A DNA stretch of 64,000 bases from Kineosporia babensis (GCF_021129305.1 NZ_JAJOMB010000023.1:103478-167477); one strand, 5' to 3'; shown: positions 31,724-40,799, numbered from the stretch's first letter. Notes: generated from the sequence alone by a model not told the origin. Numbers and translations: made by a program.

Positions 31724-32275
31724 CTACTTGACCTTGGTCACCGAGAAGTACGTCATCGAGTCCTTGTTGTCGTCGTACAGCCGCAGGCTGCGCTTGGCGG
31801 CCTGGACGTAGCCGTACTTGCCCTCGATCGAGAACTCGGCACCGCTGTGCGCGAAGTCGAACAGCTGGTTGGCCTTCTTCTTGTCGCAGACCGCGATGTT
31901 CAGGCTGCCGTTCTTCTTCTGCTGCACGCAGTAGGCATCGATCTCGTGGCTGTCGTTCGAGCTCATGATCTGGTACATCGGGTTCTTCTTGCCGACCTTC
32001 TTCAGCACCATCGTGGTGCCCTCGCTGGAGAGGCCGTTGGACTTGGTCGGCTTCGAGCGCTTCAGGTCGACCTTGCCGTCGCCACCGATCGAGACGATCC
32101 GGTCCTTGCCCTGGAACGTCCCGGCCTTGATCAGCACCGGCTTGCCGCTGATCGGCTCGGCCTGCGAGGTGGCCTGGGCGGTACCGGCGGACAGCCACAT
32201 CCCGGCGGCGACGGCGGGGACGCCCAGGACGGCGGTGGCGACCTTGCTACGGCGGGAAAGGCGGGCGGTGAACAT
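31724..32275 (-). CDS. Secreted protein of unknown family, tandem paralog A
   Basis: 183 residues from ATG 32275 with GGAGG six bases upstream. A signal peptide (MFTARLSRRSKVATAVLGVP... ending AQA-T) exports it. The mature part is about 47% identical to the neighbour at 32544-33125 over 130 residues, sharing PVLIKAG.FQGKDRI, PTKSNGLS.EGT, SNDSHEIDAYC and NIAVCDKKKANQLF. The spacing of AYC, the A-C-D pair and NQLF resembles the CLD...C..NQ.W pattern of ricin-type beta-trefoil domains, so a carbohydrate-binding fold is possible; this is a guess. Two cysteines (YC, VCD) may form a disulfide. Confidence 0.8.
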   Translation of the reverse strand: MFTARLSRRSKVATAVLGVPAVAAGMWLSAGTAQATSQAEPISGKPVLIKAGTFQGKDRIVSIGGDGKVDLKRSKPTKSNGLSSEGTTMVLKKVGKKNPMYQIMSSNDSHEIDAYCVQQKKNGSLNIAVCDKKKANQLFDFAHSGAEFSIEGKYGYVQAAKRSLRLYDDNKDSMTYFSVTKVK

Positions 32276-32485
32276 GATTCCTCCGGGTCGGCTGGCACTT
32301 GGCGTCAACCACAACCACGCCTCGGGGCGCCGAATCCGTTGCAGTTGAAGCGAAGTAGTTCTTCTGCTTGCTTCTCACTACGTTCGATGCGGCCTTCGGC
32401 GGGAAAGTTCGGAAGAACCCAAGAAATTTTTCAGCCAGGTCTGAACCCGGAGCCCGAGCCAGGTCTGGGCCGTGCCTGAGCCGGA

Positions 32486-32515
32486 TCTGGGCCCGGAGCC
32501 TGAGCCGGGCCCAGA
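32486..32515 (-). terminator. Terminator of secreted paralog B
   Basis: Perfect 11-bp stem TCTGGGCCCGG/CCGGGCCCAGA with an 8-base loop, 28 bases after the stop of the gene at 32544. The flanking 32440-32520 repeats GAGCC-GGTCTGG-like words. Confidence 0.6.
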
Positions 32516-32543
32516 CCGGCGTCGGAGAGAACTCGGACCAGGA

Positions 32544-33125
32544 CTACTGGGCGACGATCGAGAACTTGGCCGCCGGGCCGGCGTGCTCACCCGGCAGGTG
32601 CGAGATCGTCCGCTTGTAGACCTCGAGGTGACCCCACTTGCCGTCGATCGTGAACTTCTTCCCGGCCGGGGCGAGGGTGAAGAGCTGGTTCTTCTTCTTG
32701 GCGTCGCACAGCGCGATGTTCACCGTGCCGTTCTGCTTCTCCTGCAGGCAGTAGGCATCGATCTCGTGGCTGTCGTTGAGGCTCATGATCTGGTACTTCT
32801 TGCCGACCTTGGTCAGCTTCATCGCAGTGCCCTCGGTGGACAGGCCGTTGGACTTGGTCGGCGTGGAGCGCTTCAGCGAGACCTTGCCGCCCTTCTCGAC
32901 GGTCAGGATCCGGTCCTTGCCCTGGAACTTGCCGGCCTTGATCAGCACCGGGTCCTCAGTGTTCGGCTTGGCCGCAGCCGGAGCAGCCGAGGCCCCGGAA
33001 ACCGCAGAAGAAGAAGGCTTTTCCGCGGCCTGGGCCGGACCGCTGGCGGCCAGCCACAGACCGGCCGCGACGACGGGCACCCCGGTAACCGCGGCGACGA
33101 CCTGGGTACGGCGGGAGATCAGCAT
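32544..33125 (-). CDS. Secreted protein of unknown family, tandem paralog B
   Basis: 193 residues. Signal peptide (MLISRRTQVVAAVTGVPVVAAG, cleavage near AQA-A) then a 20-residue Ser/Ala linker and the same domain as paralog A: PVLIKAGKFQGKDRI, PTKSNGLSTEG, NDSHEIDAYC, NIALCDAKKKNQLF, and a distinct C-terminus. GGAGG precedes ATG 33125. The 5' regions of both genes are also alike (TGCAAC, a CCTCGGG/CCCGAGG word and CCGGAGGAA before the start), showing that promoter and leader were duplicated with the gene. Each has its own terminator, so they are separate units. Function unknown. Confidence 0.8.
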   Translation of the reverse strand: MLISRRTQVVAAVTGVPVVAAGLWLAASGPAQAAEKPSSSAVSGASAAPAAAKPNTEDPVLIKAGKFQGKDRILTVEKGGKVSLKRSTPTKSNGLSTEGTAMKLTKVGKKYQIMSLNDSHEIDAYCLQEKQNGTVNIALCDAKKKNQLFTLAPAGKKFTIDGKWGHLEVYKRTISHLPGEHAGPAAKFSIVAQ

Positions 33126-33212
33126 TTCGGGTTCCTCCGGATCGGGCGTGCGTTGCTTACAACAGCACTCACGCCCGAGGCGGAACCCCGGTTGCAGCCG
33201 AATCCGGAGAAA

Positions 33213-36200
33213 TCACCCCCAGTGCGGCGGCCGCTCACGAATCAGGTCGTCGTCGCGCGAGCCGGAGCGCTCTTCGCCCCAGCCCTCGTCCCGGTCGTCG
33301 TCCGAACGGTCCGGGAAGGCGGGTTCGTCGTCTTCAGGTCCCAGAGAAATGCCCACGGAATCAGACGGTACCGGTTGTCCCGCCCCGGCTTCGGGCACCG
33401 TGCCATCCGGTATCCCAGCGTTCAGCACAGCGTCACCTACCGATCCGGAAGCGGCCGCCAGCACCGCGTCCTCCAGCAGGCCCGCATTCACCGTCTCGAC
33501 CACGTCGAGGCTGTCCAGCGACAACCCGGCGGGCAGTTCGTACGCCTCGGGCGGCAGCGGCTGGGCCATCGCGGCCTCCCAGACCTCGCGTACCCGGGCG
33601 ATCTCCCGGTCGGGGTCGGCGGCCAGGTCCATCGCGGAGATCCGGCAGTACGCCCAGCCGGCCCGTTCCCAGCGCGCCGGGCGATGCCGTTCCCGCTCCC
33701 GGGTGTTGCGTGAGGCGAACGCCGGCCCGTCCAGGTCCACGGCCACGAGCATCCGGCCCGGCACCCGCGGATCGGCCACGGCGACATCCAGTGGCCAGGC
33801 ACCGTCACCCACTCGGTCCCGTACCGGCAGCCCCGCCGCGGACAGCCGTTCGCGAAGCTCGGTGACCAGCGCGTCCGAGTTCTTCGGCATCCGGCCGACG
33901 CTGCCGGGGTTTCGCCCACCCGCGGCCAACAGGACATCGCGCAGCAAACGCGCGCCCGCCGTCCGCAATCGGTCAACCAGAAGGTCGTCGGCGGTGAAGC
34001 AGCAGACCACGGTGGTGCGGTAGCGGGCCCGGCTGACCGCGGTGGTCAGCGCCGCCGCCCCCTTGTCCCCGTCGAGCACGCCGAAGCGGTGCAGAACGCG
34101 GCCGTGCGGGGTGCGGGCCAGGCCGATCGAGACGATGGCGGTGTCGCGCTCGATCCCCAGCAGCCGCTGCACCGGGCGGATCGTGAAGGGCTCGGCCAGG
34201 CCGGTGCGGCGCTGCTGGCTGAGCCACTGGGCCAGCACCGGCCGCTCGGGCAGGCTGATCCGCAGCGACTCCTCGATCCGCTCGGCGTGCCGTTCGCTCA
34301 GCGTGATCACGATCAGCGACAGCTCCGGCTGTTGCAGGGCGTGCCGCTCGACCAGGTCGATCACCCGGGCGACCTCGCTGTCCGCGCTGACCGGCAGCTC
34401 TTCACCGGGCGGCGGGATGGCGATGCCGTCGGCCACGGCCTCGAGGAAGAGCGGCGCCTGGACGCCCGTGCCCGGGGTCTGCTGCCAGCCCTCGGGATAT
34501 CGCGGGGCCAGGGGTAGGAGCATGCGGCCGTCGCTGCTGCGGTGGTCGCGGTCCAGGCGGCAGACCTTGGTGAAGGGGGCCAGGGATTCGACCACCGACT
34601 TGCTGCCGTCCGGCGGGGCCAGCCGGCGGCGGTCACCGGCCACGATCACCTGACCGCCGCGGGCGAGCGCAGCTACTACCTCGGGCAGACCGATGTGCCC
34701 GGCGTCGTCCACAACCACCGTGTCCACGACCGGTCTGACCTTCGGATCGGCCGGGGCCAGGCAGGCGGCCACGGTGTCCGGGCTCATCACCCAGACCGGG
34801 GTCAGCGCGGAGAGCACGTCCCCGCAGCGGCGTACCAAGTCGGACAGGCGGGGCCGGGCGTCGTCGCGGGTCAGCCAGGTCCGCAGGGTGCGCATCTGCT
34901 CGGGCTGGGCGGTCAGGGCCTTGGCTGCACGGTTGGTGACGGCGGTGCGTACCAGCGCGGAACCGGCCTGGACGCGGGCCAGTTCGGCGGTGCGCAGGGT
35001 GTGGGCGGCCCGTCGCAAGGTTTGCGGGTCGTGCCTGGCCAGCCGCTCGTCCGACTGGACGATGCGCTCGCGCACCGAGGACCACCAGGCCAGGTCGAAC
35101 TCGGCGTCGATGGCGTCCGGGCCGATCCGCCGTTCCTTCAGGTCGCCGACCAGGTCGCCCAGCCCGGCGTCGCGCAGGGCCTGCAGCAGCCGGGCCCGGC
35201 GGGGCTGGCCGAGGATGCCCTGGGTGTCGGTGGCCAGGTCGGCGACGCGTTGTTCCAGGTCGTCCAGGGGCATCGAGCCCAGCTGGGGAGCCGGTGTGCC
35301 GGAGAACGTCCCGGCCAGCACGGCCAGCGCATTCATCGCCGAGGTGACGCTGGCCGCCGTCTCGGTGAGCCCGACCACCACGCTCGGGCTGGACGGGGTG
35401 AGGGCGTGATTCTGCCAGCGGGAGAGCAGTTCTTGGGCGGTGCGCAGGGTGCGGTGCAGGTCGGGAACGCTGACCCCGGGCCGGACCAGCGCCTGGGCCT
35501 GACGTTTCAGCCGCCGCCGCTCCAGCCGCCCCGGGCCGTCGGTGGGCCGTTCACCGCGCGGGGCGGTAGCCACCACCAGGTCGTCCAGCTGCGCGTCGAA
35601 GAGCTGGGGCAGCATCGAATCCACCACCGAACGCACCCCGAGCAGCAGGTTCAGCAGCGGCAGCCACTCTTCCGCGCTGGTGGCCGGACGCAGCCCGGCC
35701 GCCGCGGTAACCCCGTCCATCGCGATCCGGGTGCGACGCAGGCCGGCCCGCAGCACGAGCGCGGCCTCCAGCGCCTTGCGGGCGTCGGTGTTGGTGGTGA
35801 CCTGAGCGTCGTACCACCGGGTGTCGACCCGGGTGAGGGTGAAGGCCCCGGCGGCGGCCGCGGCGTGCAGATGCGCCCGCACCCGCTCGCGGGTGGCCCC
35901 GTCCAGGCTCTTCAGCACCTCAACGCCCAGCCGAACCTGCCCGCGGGCCGAGCCCGGGAGCTCAGCCAGCGCCGTCATGGTGTCGTAGGCGCTGACTCCC
36001 CACGGCTGGCGGACCTCGTGCAGGGCGATGACGTCACCGTCGAGCAGGACCCGGGCCTGGCGGATGGCTTCGGCCGACTCGTCGTCCAGCGCGGCCTTGC
36101 CCAGCGGCGGAAGCTGCCCGGTGGTGCCGTTGGTGGCGGCCGTCAACGCCGAGGTGAGGGTGGCGGTCAGCGCACCGGTGCGGGTGGCCGGACGTCCGCC

Positions 36201-37427
36201 GGGCGAGTCCCTCAGGTCTAGAACCAGCTCGCCGATGCCGGCCTGATGCAGCCGGCTCAGCAGGGTTTCGGTGCTGGCCCGGCGGGGGCTGAGCACCAGC
36301 ACCCGGCGGCCCGCAGCCACCAGTCCGGCGATCGCAGCGGCCAGGGTGTGCGTGGCGCCGGAGCCGGGCGGGCCCTCGATCACCAGGTGCTCGCCGCGCA
36401 GGGCGGTGGCCACGGCCTCGGTCTGGGCCGGGTCGCAGTCCAGCACCAGCAGCTCGTCGGCCGGGTCGGCCTCGGGCGGCGGACTCACCGGCCGGGCCCC
36501 GCGCGGCCCCAGCCGGCCGACCACGGCCAGGCGGCGGGACTCGGGCTCACCCACCACCGGCTTCTGCTGCGGGATGAGCGAAGGTGGCTCGTCGGTGTCC
36601 GGCAGTCGCACCACCCGCGGGGCACCGGCCGCGGCCACCGAGCTGAGCAGCTCGTTCGCCGCGATCGCGGGCACGGCGGCGTCCAGATCGGCGAGCACCG
36701 CCCCGGAACCGGCCGCGAAAGTGGCCAGGACCAGGCTGCGCTCGATGGCGAAGCTGTCCAGGCCGGCGCAGTTGCGCTCGAGCCAGGTGTAGACCGGGCG
36801 CGGGTCGAACCCCTTCTCACCGTGCGCCGCGGCGGCCAGCTCGGCGCCGTCCGCCTCGATGCCGTAGTCCTCGACCAGGGTGCGCACCAGCTCGGGGTTG
36901 ATCAGCACCGAGTCGTCCAGGTCCAGGTCGAAGTCGCTCTCCCCGCCACGCGGGCGGATCGAGCAGGCGCGCAGCACGACCGGGGCGTTGACCAGCTCGC
37001 CCGAGGCGGATCCGGCCGGGCGCCAGGTGGCCACCCCGATCGACAGGCAGGAGGCCTGCACCCCGCGCTGGGCCGACAGCACGATCGCCGCCCGCCGGAT
37101 CATCCGGACCTGGTTCCAGGCCACGTCGTGCGCCTCGGGCTCCCGGAACAGCGCGGACAGCCGGGTCGGCCGGCCGGCGAACAGCTGGGCCAGGCCGGAG
37201 GGGTGGGCGTGGGTCAGGTCCAGCCAGGAGGCCCGGGCCTCGGGGCCGGTGGTGAGCAGGGTGTCGGGCAGGCCCGATCCGGCCAGCGCGCGGCGCCAGG
37301 CCTCGGCGGCGGCCACGACGCGTTCCGGGGTGGCGCCAGGAGCGCCCGACGACTCCACCGGGCGCTCGATCTGGGGCGTCAGGGATCGCTCGGTCAGCGA
37401 CCCCCCGGCGGACTGCTCGGGCACCAC
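33213..37427 (-). CDS. Superfamily-1 helicase-like protein with C-terminal nuclease-like domain; Walker A lysine missing
   Basis: 1404 residues. N-terminal 320 residues have no recognised fold. Residues about 335-1000 match UPF1-like AAA_11/AAA_12 helicases: DPAQTEAVATAL (Q-motif-like), Walker A GPPGSGATHT (352-361), Walker B VVVDDAG (about 900), motif III GDRRRLAPPDG, and VSRARYRTTVV as motif VI. The C-terminal 140 residues (RMPKNSDALVTELRERLSAAGLP, WPLDVAVAD, VAVDLDGPAF) fit the MTES_1575/Vsr-like PD-(D/E)XK domain often fused to such helicases. Odd: Walker A has Ala358 where Lys is expected, and Walker B is DDAG instead of DEAS. It may be a weak or non-hydrolysing ATPase. A disordered acidic tail of about 90 residues ends it. 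Confidence 0.75.
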   Translation of the reverse strand: MVPEQSAGGSLTERSLTPQIERPVESSGAPGATPERVVAAAEAWRRALAGSGLPDTLLTTGPEARASWLDLTHAHPSGLAQLFAGRPTRLSALFREPEAHDVAWNQVRMIRRAAIVLSAQRGVQASCLSIGVATWRPAGSASGELVNAPVVLRACSIRPRGGESDFDLDLDDSVLINPELVRTLVEDYGIEADGAELAAAAHGEKGFDPRPVYTWLERNCAGLDSFAIERSLVLATFAAGSGAVLADLDAAVPAIAANELLSSVAAAGAPRVVRLPDTDEPPSLIPQQKPVVGEPESRRLAVVGRLGPRGARPVSPPPEADPADELLVLDCDPAQTEAVATALRGEHLVIEGPPGSGATHTLAAAIAGLVAAGRRVLVLSPRRASTETLLSRLHQAGIGELVLDLRDSPGGRPATRTGALTATLTSALTAATNGTTGQLPPLGKAALDDESAEAIRQARVLLDGDVIALHEVRQPWGVSAYDTMTALAELPGSARGQVRLGVEVLKSLDGATRERVRAHLHAAAAAGAFTLTRVDTRWYDAQVTTNTDARKALEAALVLRAGLRRTRIAMDGVTAAAGLRPATSAEEWLPLLNLLLGVRSVVDSMLPQLFDAQLDDLVVATAPRGERPTDGPGRLERRRLKRQAQALVRPGVSVPDLHRTLRTAQELLSRWQNHALTPSSPSVVVGLTETAASVTSAMNALAVLAGTFSGTPAPQLGSMPLDDLEQRVADLATDTQGILGQPRRARLLQALRDAGLGDLVGDLKERRIGPDAIDAEFDLAWWSSVRERIVQSDERLARHDPQTLRRAAHTLRTAELARVQAGSALVRTAVTNRAAKALTAQPEQMRTLRTWLTRDDARPRLSDLVRRCGDVLSALTPVWVMSPDTVAACLAPADPKVRPVVDTVVVDDAGHIGLPEVVAALARGGQVIVAGDRRRLAPPDGSKSVVESLAPFTKVCRLDRDHRSSDGRMLLPLAPRYPEGWQQTPGTGVQAPLFLEAVADGIAIPPPGEELPVSADSEVARVIDLVERHALQQPELSLIVITLSERHAERIEESLRISLPERPVLAQWLSQQRRTGLAEPFTIRPVQRLLGIERDTAIVSIGLARTPHGRVLHRFGVLDGDKGAAALTTAVSRARYRTTVVCCFTADDLLVDRLRTAGARLLRDVLLAAGGRNPGSVGRMPKNSDALVTELRERLSAAGLPVRDRVGDGAWPLDVAVADPRVPGRMLVAVDLDGPAFASRNTRERERHRPARWERAGWAYCRISAMDLAADPDREIARVREVWEAAMAQPLPPEAYELPAGLSLDSLDVVETVNAGLLEDAVLAAASGSVGDAVLNAGIPDGTVPEAGAGQPVPSDSVGISLGPEDDEPAFPDRSDDDRDEGWGEERSGSRDDDLIRERPPHWG

Positions 37428-37608
37428 CCAACGCTAGCTCGCACGGCACTCCGGAAGCCGAACCCGCCCCCGGCGCGCCGGAAGCCCGGTGCTCCCGGCA
37501 GCCGATCGCAGGACCGCCCCGGCCCACCGGACAGACGAGTAACAAGCCTGGTCACAGGCCGATTACCGAGCCGGCGGCGGGCCGGGGGTGTGACCGGAGC
37601 GACATCGT

Positions 37609-38163
37609 TCAGGCGGCCAACAACATCGCCAAGACTGCAGTGTCAGGGTCTTGCGCCGGGTCCACTCCGACCTTGCTGACCAATCTCGTGATCGTTCCGT
37701 CACGCTCTGCTTCCACCCACGAGGCCCGGTGATCCAGGCCCAGATGTGGGATGCCCGGAAGCAGCACACAGCCCGACGCCGCCTCCGAAGCCTCCGGAAT
37801 CGAAGGCCGGCTCTCGGAAGGGGGGTGCAGCAGGAGCAACGCCGGTGGGGTCTGGCGACGGAACTCGCCCGGCGCCGGGGCGCCGTTACCCAGTACCGGT
37901 CCCGCGGACGTCACCAGTCCGACCGCACCGGGCATCGGCCCGTCCGGCGTGTCCTCGACCGCCCGGAAAACCGTGGTGGTCGGGACCAGCCCGGGGACCG
38001 CGGCGAGCCGGACCGCCAAGGTGAGGAACTGCGCCCACTCGCGGGTGGAGGACGGCCAGCGTCCACTGACGACGAAGCCGCTCAGCAGATCGTCACCGCC
38101 TTGATAAGGCGCGATCTCGACGTTCAGTGGCTGGTTGAGCGGGTTACTGTTCGGGTCCGACAT
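37609..38163 (-). CDS. Hypothetical protein
   Basis: 184 residues from ATG 38163, which has GGAGGGAGC six bases upstream, one of the best ribosome sites in the window. No signal peptide or membrane helix. Visible features are an N-terminal SDPNSNPLNQPLNVEIAPYQ, a hydrophobic middle (WAQFLTLAVRLAAVPGLVPTTTVF), a Pro-rich segment and TPPALLLLHPP, ending DTAVLAMLLAA. I do not recognise a family. It is followed by the helicase-like gene on the same strand after 181 bases, and preceded by the Nudix gene after 146 bases, so operon membership is unclear. Confidence 0.75.
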   Translation of the reverse strand: MSDPNSNPLNQPLNVEIAPYQGGDDLLSGFVVSGRWPSSTREWAQFLTLAVRLAAVPGLVPTTTVFRAVEDTPDGPMPGAVGLVTSAGPVLGNGAPAPGEFRRQTPPALLLLHPPSESRPSIPEASEAASGCVLLPGIPHLGLDHRASWVEAERDGTITRLVSKVGVDPAQDPDTAVLAMLLAA

Positions 38164-38309
38164 GCCAGCTCCCTCCGACAAGGGACGCCGAATACGGCTT
38201 CTCGCCCCAGGCGGCCGCACACGGGCGCCCCATCGCACGTGATCACACGGTGCGGCACAAGGGCCCTGGCAGACAAGCCCCCCAGAGTGCCAGGTCGTGT
38301 TCCTGGGGC

Positions 38310-38789
38310 CTAGCCGTCGAAAAGAGTCCGGCCGGTGGCCTCGAACTTCTCCGCTTCGGCCAGCAGCCGGGGAACCGAGGGAGCCAACGGCTCGGGCAGG
38401 GAGAAGACGTCGAACCAGCCCACCGCCAGCGATTCGTCGTCGCCCACCTGCGCCTGCCCACCGGTCGGCCGGCAGGCGAAGAAGTGGTCCACGTACACCG
38501 TGCGGTCGCCGTTGGAGTAGATCACCGGTTCGGTGGTGCTGATCGAGATCAGCCCGGTCACCTCGATCGTGACCCCGGTCTCCTCCAGCACCTCCCGGAC
38601 ACAGCTGGCGGCCATCGCCTCGCCCGGCTCGGAGATCCCGCTGGGCAGCGTCCACAACCCGTTGTCGGAACGCTGCCCCAGCAGCACCCGGCCCGAGGCG
38701 TCCCGCACCAGGGCGGTCACCCCGGGCAGCCACAGCTCGTCGTGCCCGATCTTCTCGCGCAGGGCGAGGATGAACTCAGGAGTCGCCAT
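38310..38789 (-). CDS. Nudix hydrolase
   Basis: 159 residues from ATG 38789. The full Nudix box GISEPGEAMAASCVREVLEETGV (G-x5-E-x7-REVxEExGV) lies at about residues 57-79, preceded by LLGQRSDNGLWTLPSG. The Gly-Leu-Trp opening and the HFFACRPTGGQAQVGDDESLAVGWF tail resemble the ADP-ribose/NADH-type or MutT-like enzymes that act on nucleoside diphosphate derivatives; specificity is not readable. It follows the DUF305 gene by 13 bases, so it is probably the last gene of the DUF3105-DUF305-Nudix run. Confidence 0.9.
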   Translation of the reverse strand: MATPEFILALREKIGHDELWLPGVTALVRDASGRVLLGQRSDNGLWTLPSGISEPGEAMAASCVREVLEETGVTIEVTGLISISTTEPVIYSNGDRTVYVDHFFACRPTGGQAQVGDDESLAVGWFDVFSLPEPLAPSVPRLLAEAEKFEATGRTLFDG

Positions 38790-38802
38790 GAGACGAACGG
38801 TA

Positions 38803-39525
38803 TTAGCTCGCCTCGGCCCCACGCTCGGCGAGCATGTTCTCCATCAGGTCGATCTCGGACTGCTGGGCCTTGACGATGGTCTGGGCCAGGTTGACCGCCA
38901 CCGGCTCGTCGGTCAGCTTGAGCGCGGCCTGCGCCATCGACACCCCGCCCCGGTGATGCTTGATCATCAGCTGCAGGAACAGCACGTCCGCCTCGCCGGT
39001 GGGCAGCGTGCGCAACTTGTTCACGTCGGCCTGGGTGGCCATGCCCGGCATCAGGCTGCTGCCCGCCTCCGGGATGTCCTCCGGGTCCAGGCCGGCCAGT
39101 TCGTGCTCGGCCTCGTGCCCTTCCATCCACTCCATCGGCGCCCCGCTGCGGCCCACGGTCAGGCCCCAGACGTTCAGCCAGCCCTGCATCTGCCCCATCT
39201 GGTTGGACTGGGTCAGCGCCATGTCGGTGGTCAGGTACCGGACGTCCTCGTCCTGGGTGCGGCGCTGGACGATGGTGGCCATGTCGACCGCCTGGGCGTG
39301 GTGATCGATCATGTCCCGGGCGAACCCGGCCGCCGCGGAGTTGTCCGCGGGCTTGGCCGGGCCCTGGATGTAGGTGACCAGCAGCAGGGTGGCGACCAGC
39401 AGCACCAGCGCCCCGATCGCCATCCGGATCAGGACCCGCCCGCTGAGCCAGAACTCCCGTGACGGCTCGTCCGGCTCAGGATCCTGCGTCACCTCGGCCG
39501 GGCCGGCCTCACCCGACACCACCAC
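38803..39525 (-). CDS. DUF305 protein, membrane-anchored
   Basis: About 240 residues. One N-terminal helix (LIRMAIGALVLLVATLLLVTYI) tethers an extracellular ferritin-like four-helix DUF305 domain with paired histidine motifs: ARDMIDHHAQAVDMA and later LQLMIKHHRGGVSMAQ, plus several Met-rich stretches (NQMGQMQGW). DUF305 proteins are linked to copper or other metal handling in some bacteria; the role here is inferred only from that. Three consecutive GTG codons (39525-39517) could start it; the first has GAAGG eight bases upstream. It starts 5 bases after the DUF3105 stop, so the two are co-transcribed, a common actinobacterial pair. Confidence 0.85.
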   Translation of the reverse strand: MVVSGEAGPAEVTQDPEPDEPSREFWLSGRVLIRMAIGALVLLVATLLLVTYIQGPAKPADNSAAAGFARDMIDHHAQAVDMATIVQRRTQDEDVRYLTTDMALTQSNQMGQMQGWLNVWGLTVGRSGAPMEWMEGHEAEHELAGLDPEDIPEAGSSLMPGMATQADVNKLRTLPTGEADVLFLQLMIKHHRGGVSMAQAALKLTDEPVAVNLAQTIVKAQQSEIDLMENMLAERGAEAS

Positions 39526-39530
39526 GCGGA

Positions 39531-40178
39531 TCAGCCTTCCGGCGTGCCCACGCCACCGGTGCACGCGGCACCCGGCTCCGGCGTCTTCGGGCCCTGCTTG
39601 TACTCCTTGATGTACTTCTCGATCCGCGGGTCGTCAGCGGTGTCCACCGACATCTGGGTACCCCACGAGGAGAGCGTGATCGGGTTCTCCTGGCTCGGGT
39701 ACGGCGAGAGCAGCATGTAGGTCTGGTTGCCGACCTCGTCCTTCAGCTGCTCGACCTGGGACTCGGGCACGTCGTCGCGGTAGGTGATCCAGACCGCACC
39801 GTGCTCCAGCGCGTGCACCGCGTTCTCGTTCGGCACCGGCTCGGCGTAGATGCCGCAGTTCAGCCAGGTCGGGTTGTGGTTGCCACCGACCGGCGGGGTC
39901 TGCTCGTAGGTGACCGGGGTCTCGACGTGGTTGGCGTCGAGGTCCTCGTACTCCTTGAGGCCGTCCAGCTTGGTCGCGGCCAGCCGGGCGTCCTCCTCCT
40001 TCTGCTGGGACTGCGCGGTCATCACGATCGCCGTGATCCCGCCACCGAGGGCGAGCACGATCGCGGCCGCACCGGCGACCAGGCCGATCCGGCGGCGCTT
40101 CTCCTTGGCCGCCTGCTCGGCGCGCAGCTTCGCCGCCTTCTCCGCGGTGGCCTGCCGGGCTTTCCTGGCGTTGGTCAT
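39531..40178 (-). CDS. DUF3105 protein, membrane-anchored
   Basis: 215 residues from ATG 40178. A Lys/Ala-rich cytoplasmic helix (QATAEKAAKLRAEQAAKEK) leads into one membrane helix (IGLVAGAAAIVLALGGGITAIVM) and an extracellular DUF3105 domain with the hallmark PPVGGNHNPTWLNCGIYAEPV, NAVHALEHGAVWITYR and YPSQENPITLSSWG. The conserved His and Cys residues suggest metal or thiol chemistry, but the family has no proven function. First gene of the DUF3105-DUF305-Nudix run, divergent from the urease genes. Confidence 0.87.
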   Translation of the reverse strand: MTNARKARQATAEKAAKLRAEQAAKEKRRRIGLVAGAAAIVLALGGGITAIVMTAQSQQKEEDARLAATKLDGLKEYEDLDANHVETPVTYEQTPPVGGNHNPTWLNCGIYAEPVPNENAVHALEHGAVWITYRDDVPESQVEQLKDEVGNQTYMLLSPYPSQENPITLSSWGTQMSVDTADDPRIEKYIKEYKQGPKTPEPGAACTGGVGTPEG

Positions 40179-40496
40179 GACGGTGTGGTGCCTCTCGGGT
40201 ACAAGGGAGCTGGTCGTCGACAAGGTGCATACGCGCGGCGAAGAGCCTCAGTTCCGGATCGTGCACGTAAGTCGCGGCCACGCTACCGCTACACCAGCAC
40301 GGACCCCAGAACAAGTTCAAGTTTCACATAGTTTTCTGTGAGCCCGGGCCCGGGAGGCAGGGCCCGGCGAACCTGAGGACGTCGGTGGCCACCCGCCGAT
40401 CCCGGGCCGCCGAATGCGCCTGGTTGTAACACACACTCGCTATCGTGCCCGGCAGTCCAGGAAGTTCACCCGTCCGAGACCGAACGGAACCGCTTC
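40179..40496. other. Divergent promoter region between DUF3105 and ureA
   Basis: 318 bases without a gene. A weak dyad TCACA-N8-TGTGA (40324-40341) lies in an AT-richer patch (40310-40340). TTGTAAC at 40424 could belong to a ureA promoter. No convincing GlnR or NikR site could be drawn. Confidence 0.4.
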
Positions 40497-40799
40497 ATGC
40501 AGCTGTCCCCGCACGAGCAGGAACGCCTGATGCTCTCCTACGCAGCCGATCTTGCCTGGCGGCGCAAGGACCGCGGCCTGAAGCTGAACCACCCCGAAGC
40601 GGTCGCGATCCTCAGCTCGTTCATCCTCGAGGGCGCTCGCGACGGCCGTCTGGTCACCGATCTGATGCAGGCCGGCCGGGAGGTGCTGGGCCGCGACGAC
40701 GTGATGGAGGGCGTGCCCGAGATGCTGCCCGAGGTCCAGGTGGAGGCCACTTTCCCGGACGGCACCAAGCTCGTCACCGTGCACCAGCCGATCGCCTAG
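40497..40799 (+). CDS. ureA: Urease subunit gamma
   Basis: 100 residues, the standard UreA length; part of the nickel enzyme that hydrolyses urea to ammonia and carbamate. [44 protein letters not shown] and the closing [15 protein letters not shown] are textbook family sequence. Directly followed by ureB after 9 bases. The ribosome site before ATG 40497 is weak (GGAA). Confidence 0.98.
   Translation: MQLSPHEQERLMLSYAADLAWRRKDRGLKLNHPEAVAILSSFILEGARDGRLVTDLMQAGREVLGRDDVMEGVPEMLPEVQVEATFPDGTKLVTVHQPIA

Noticed and set aside
40324..40341. TCACA-N8-TGTGA dyad considered as a CRP-type site before ureA
   Set aside because: The arms are in the reverse order of the CRP consensus (TGTGA-N6-TCACA) and short; kept only as a weak dyad.
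40342..40496. Possible GlnR box upstream of ureA
   Set aside because: Only partial matches to GTNAC-N6-GAAAC could be drawn; not enough to report.
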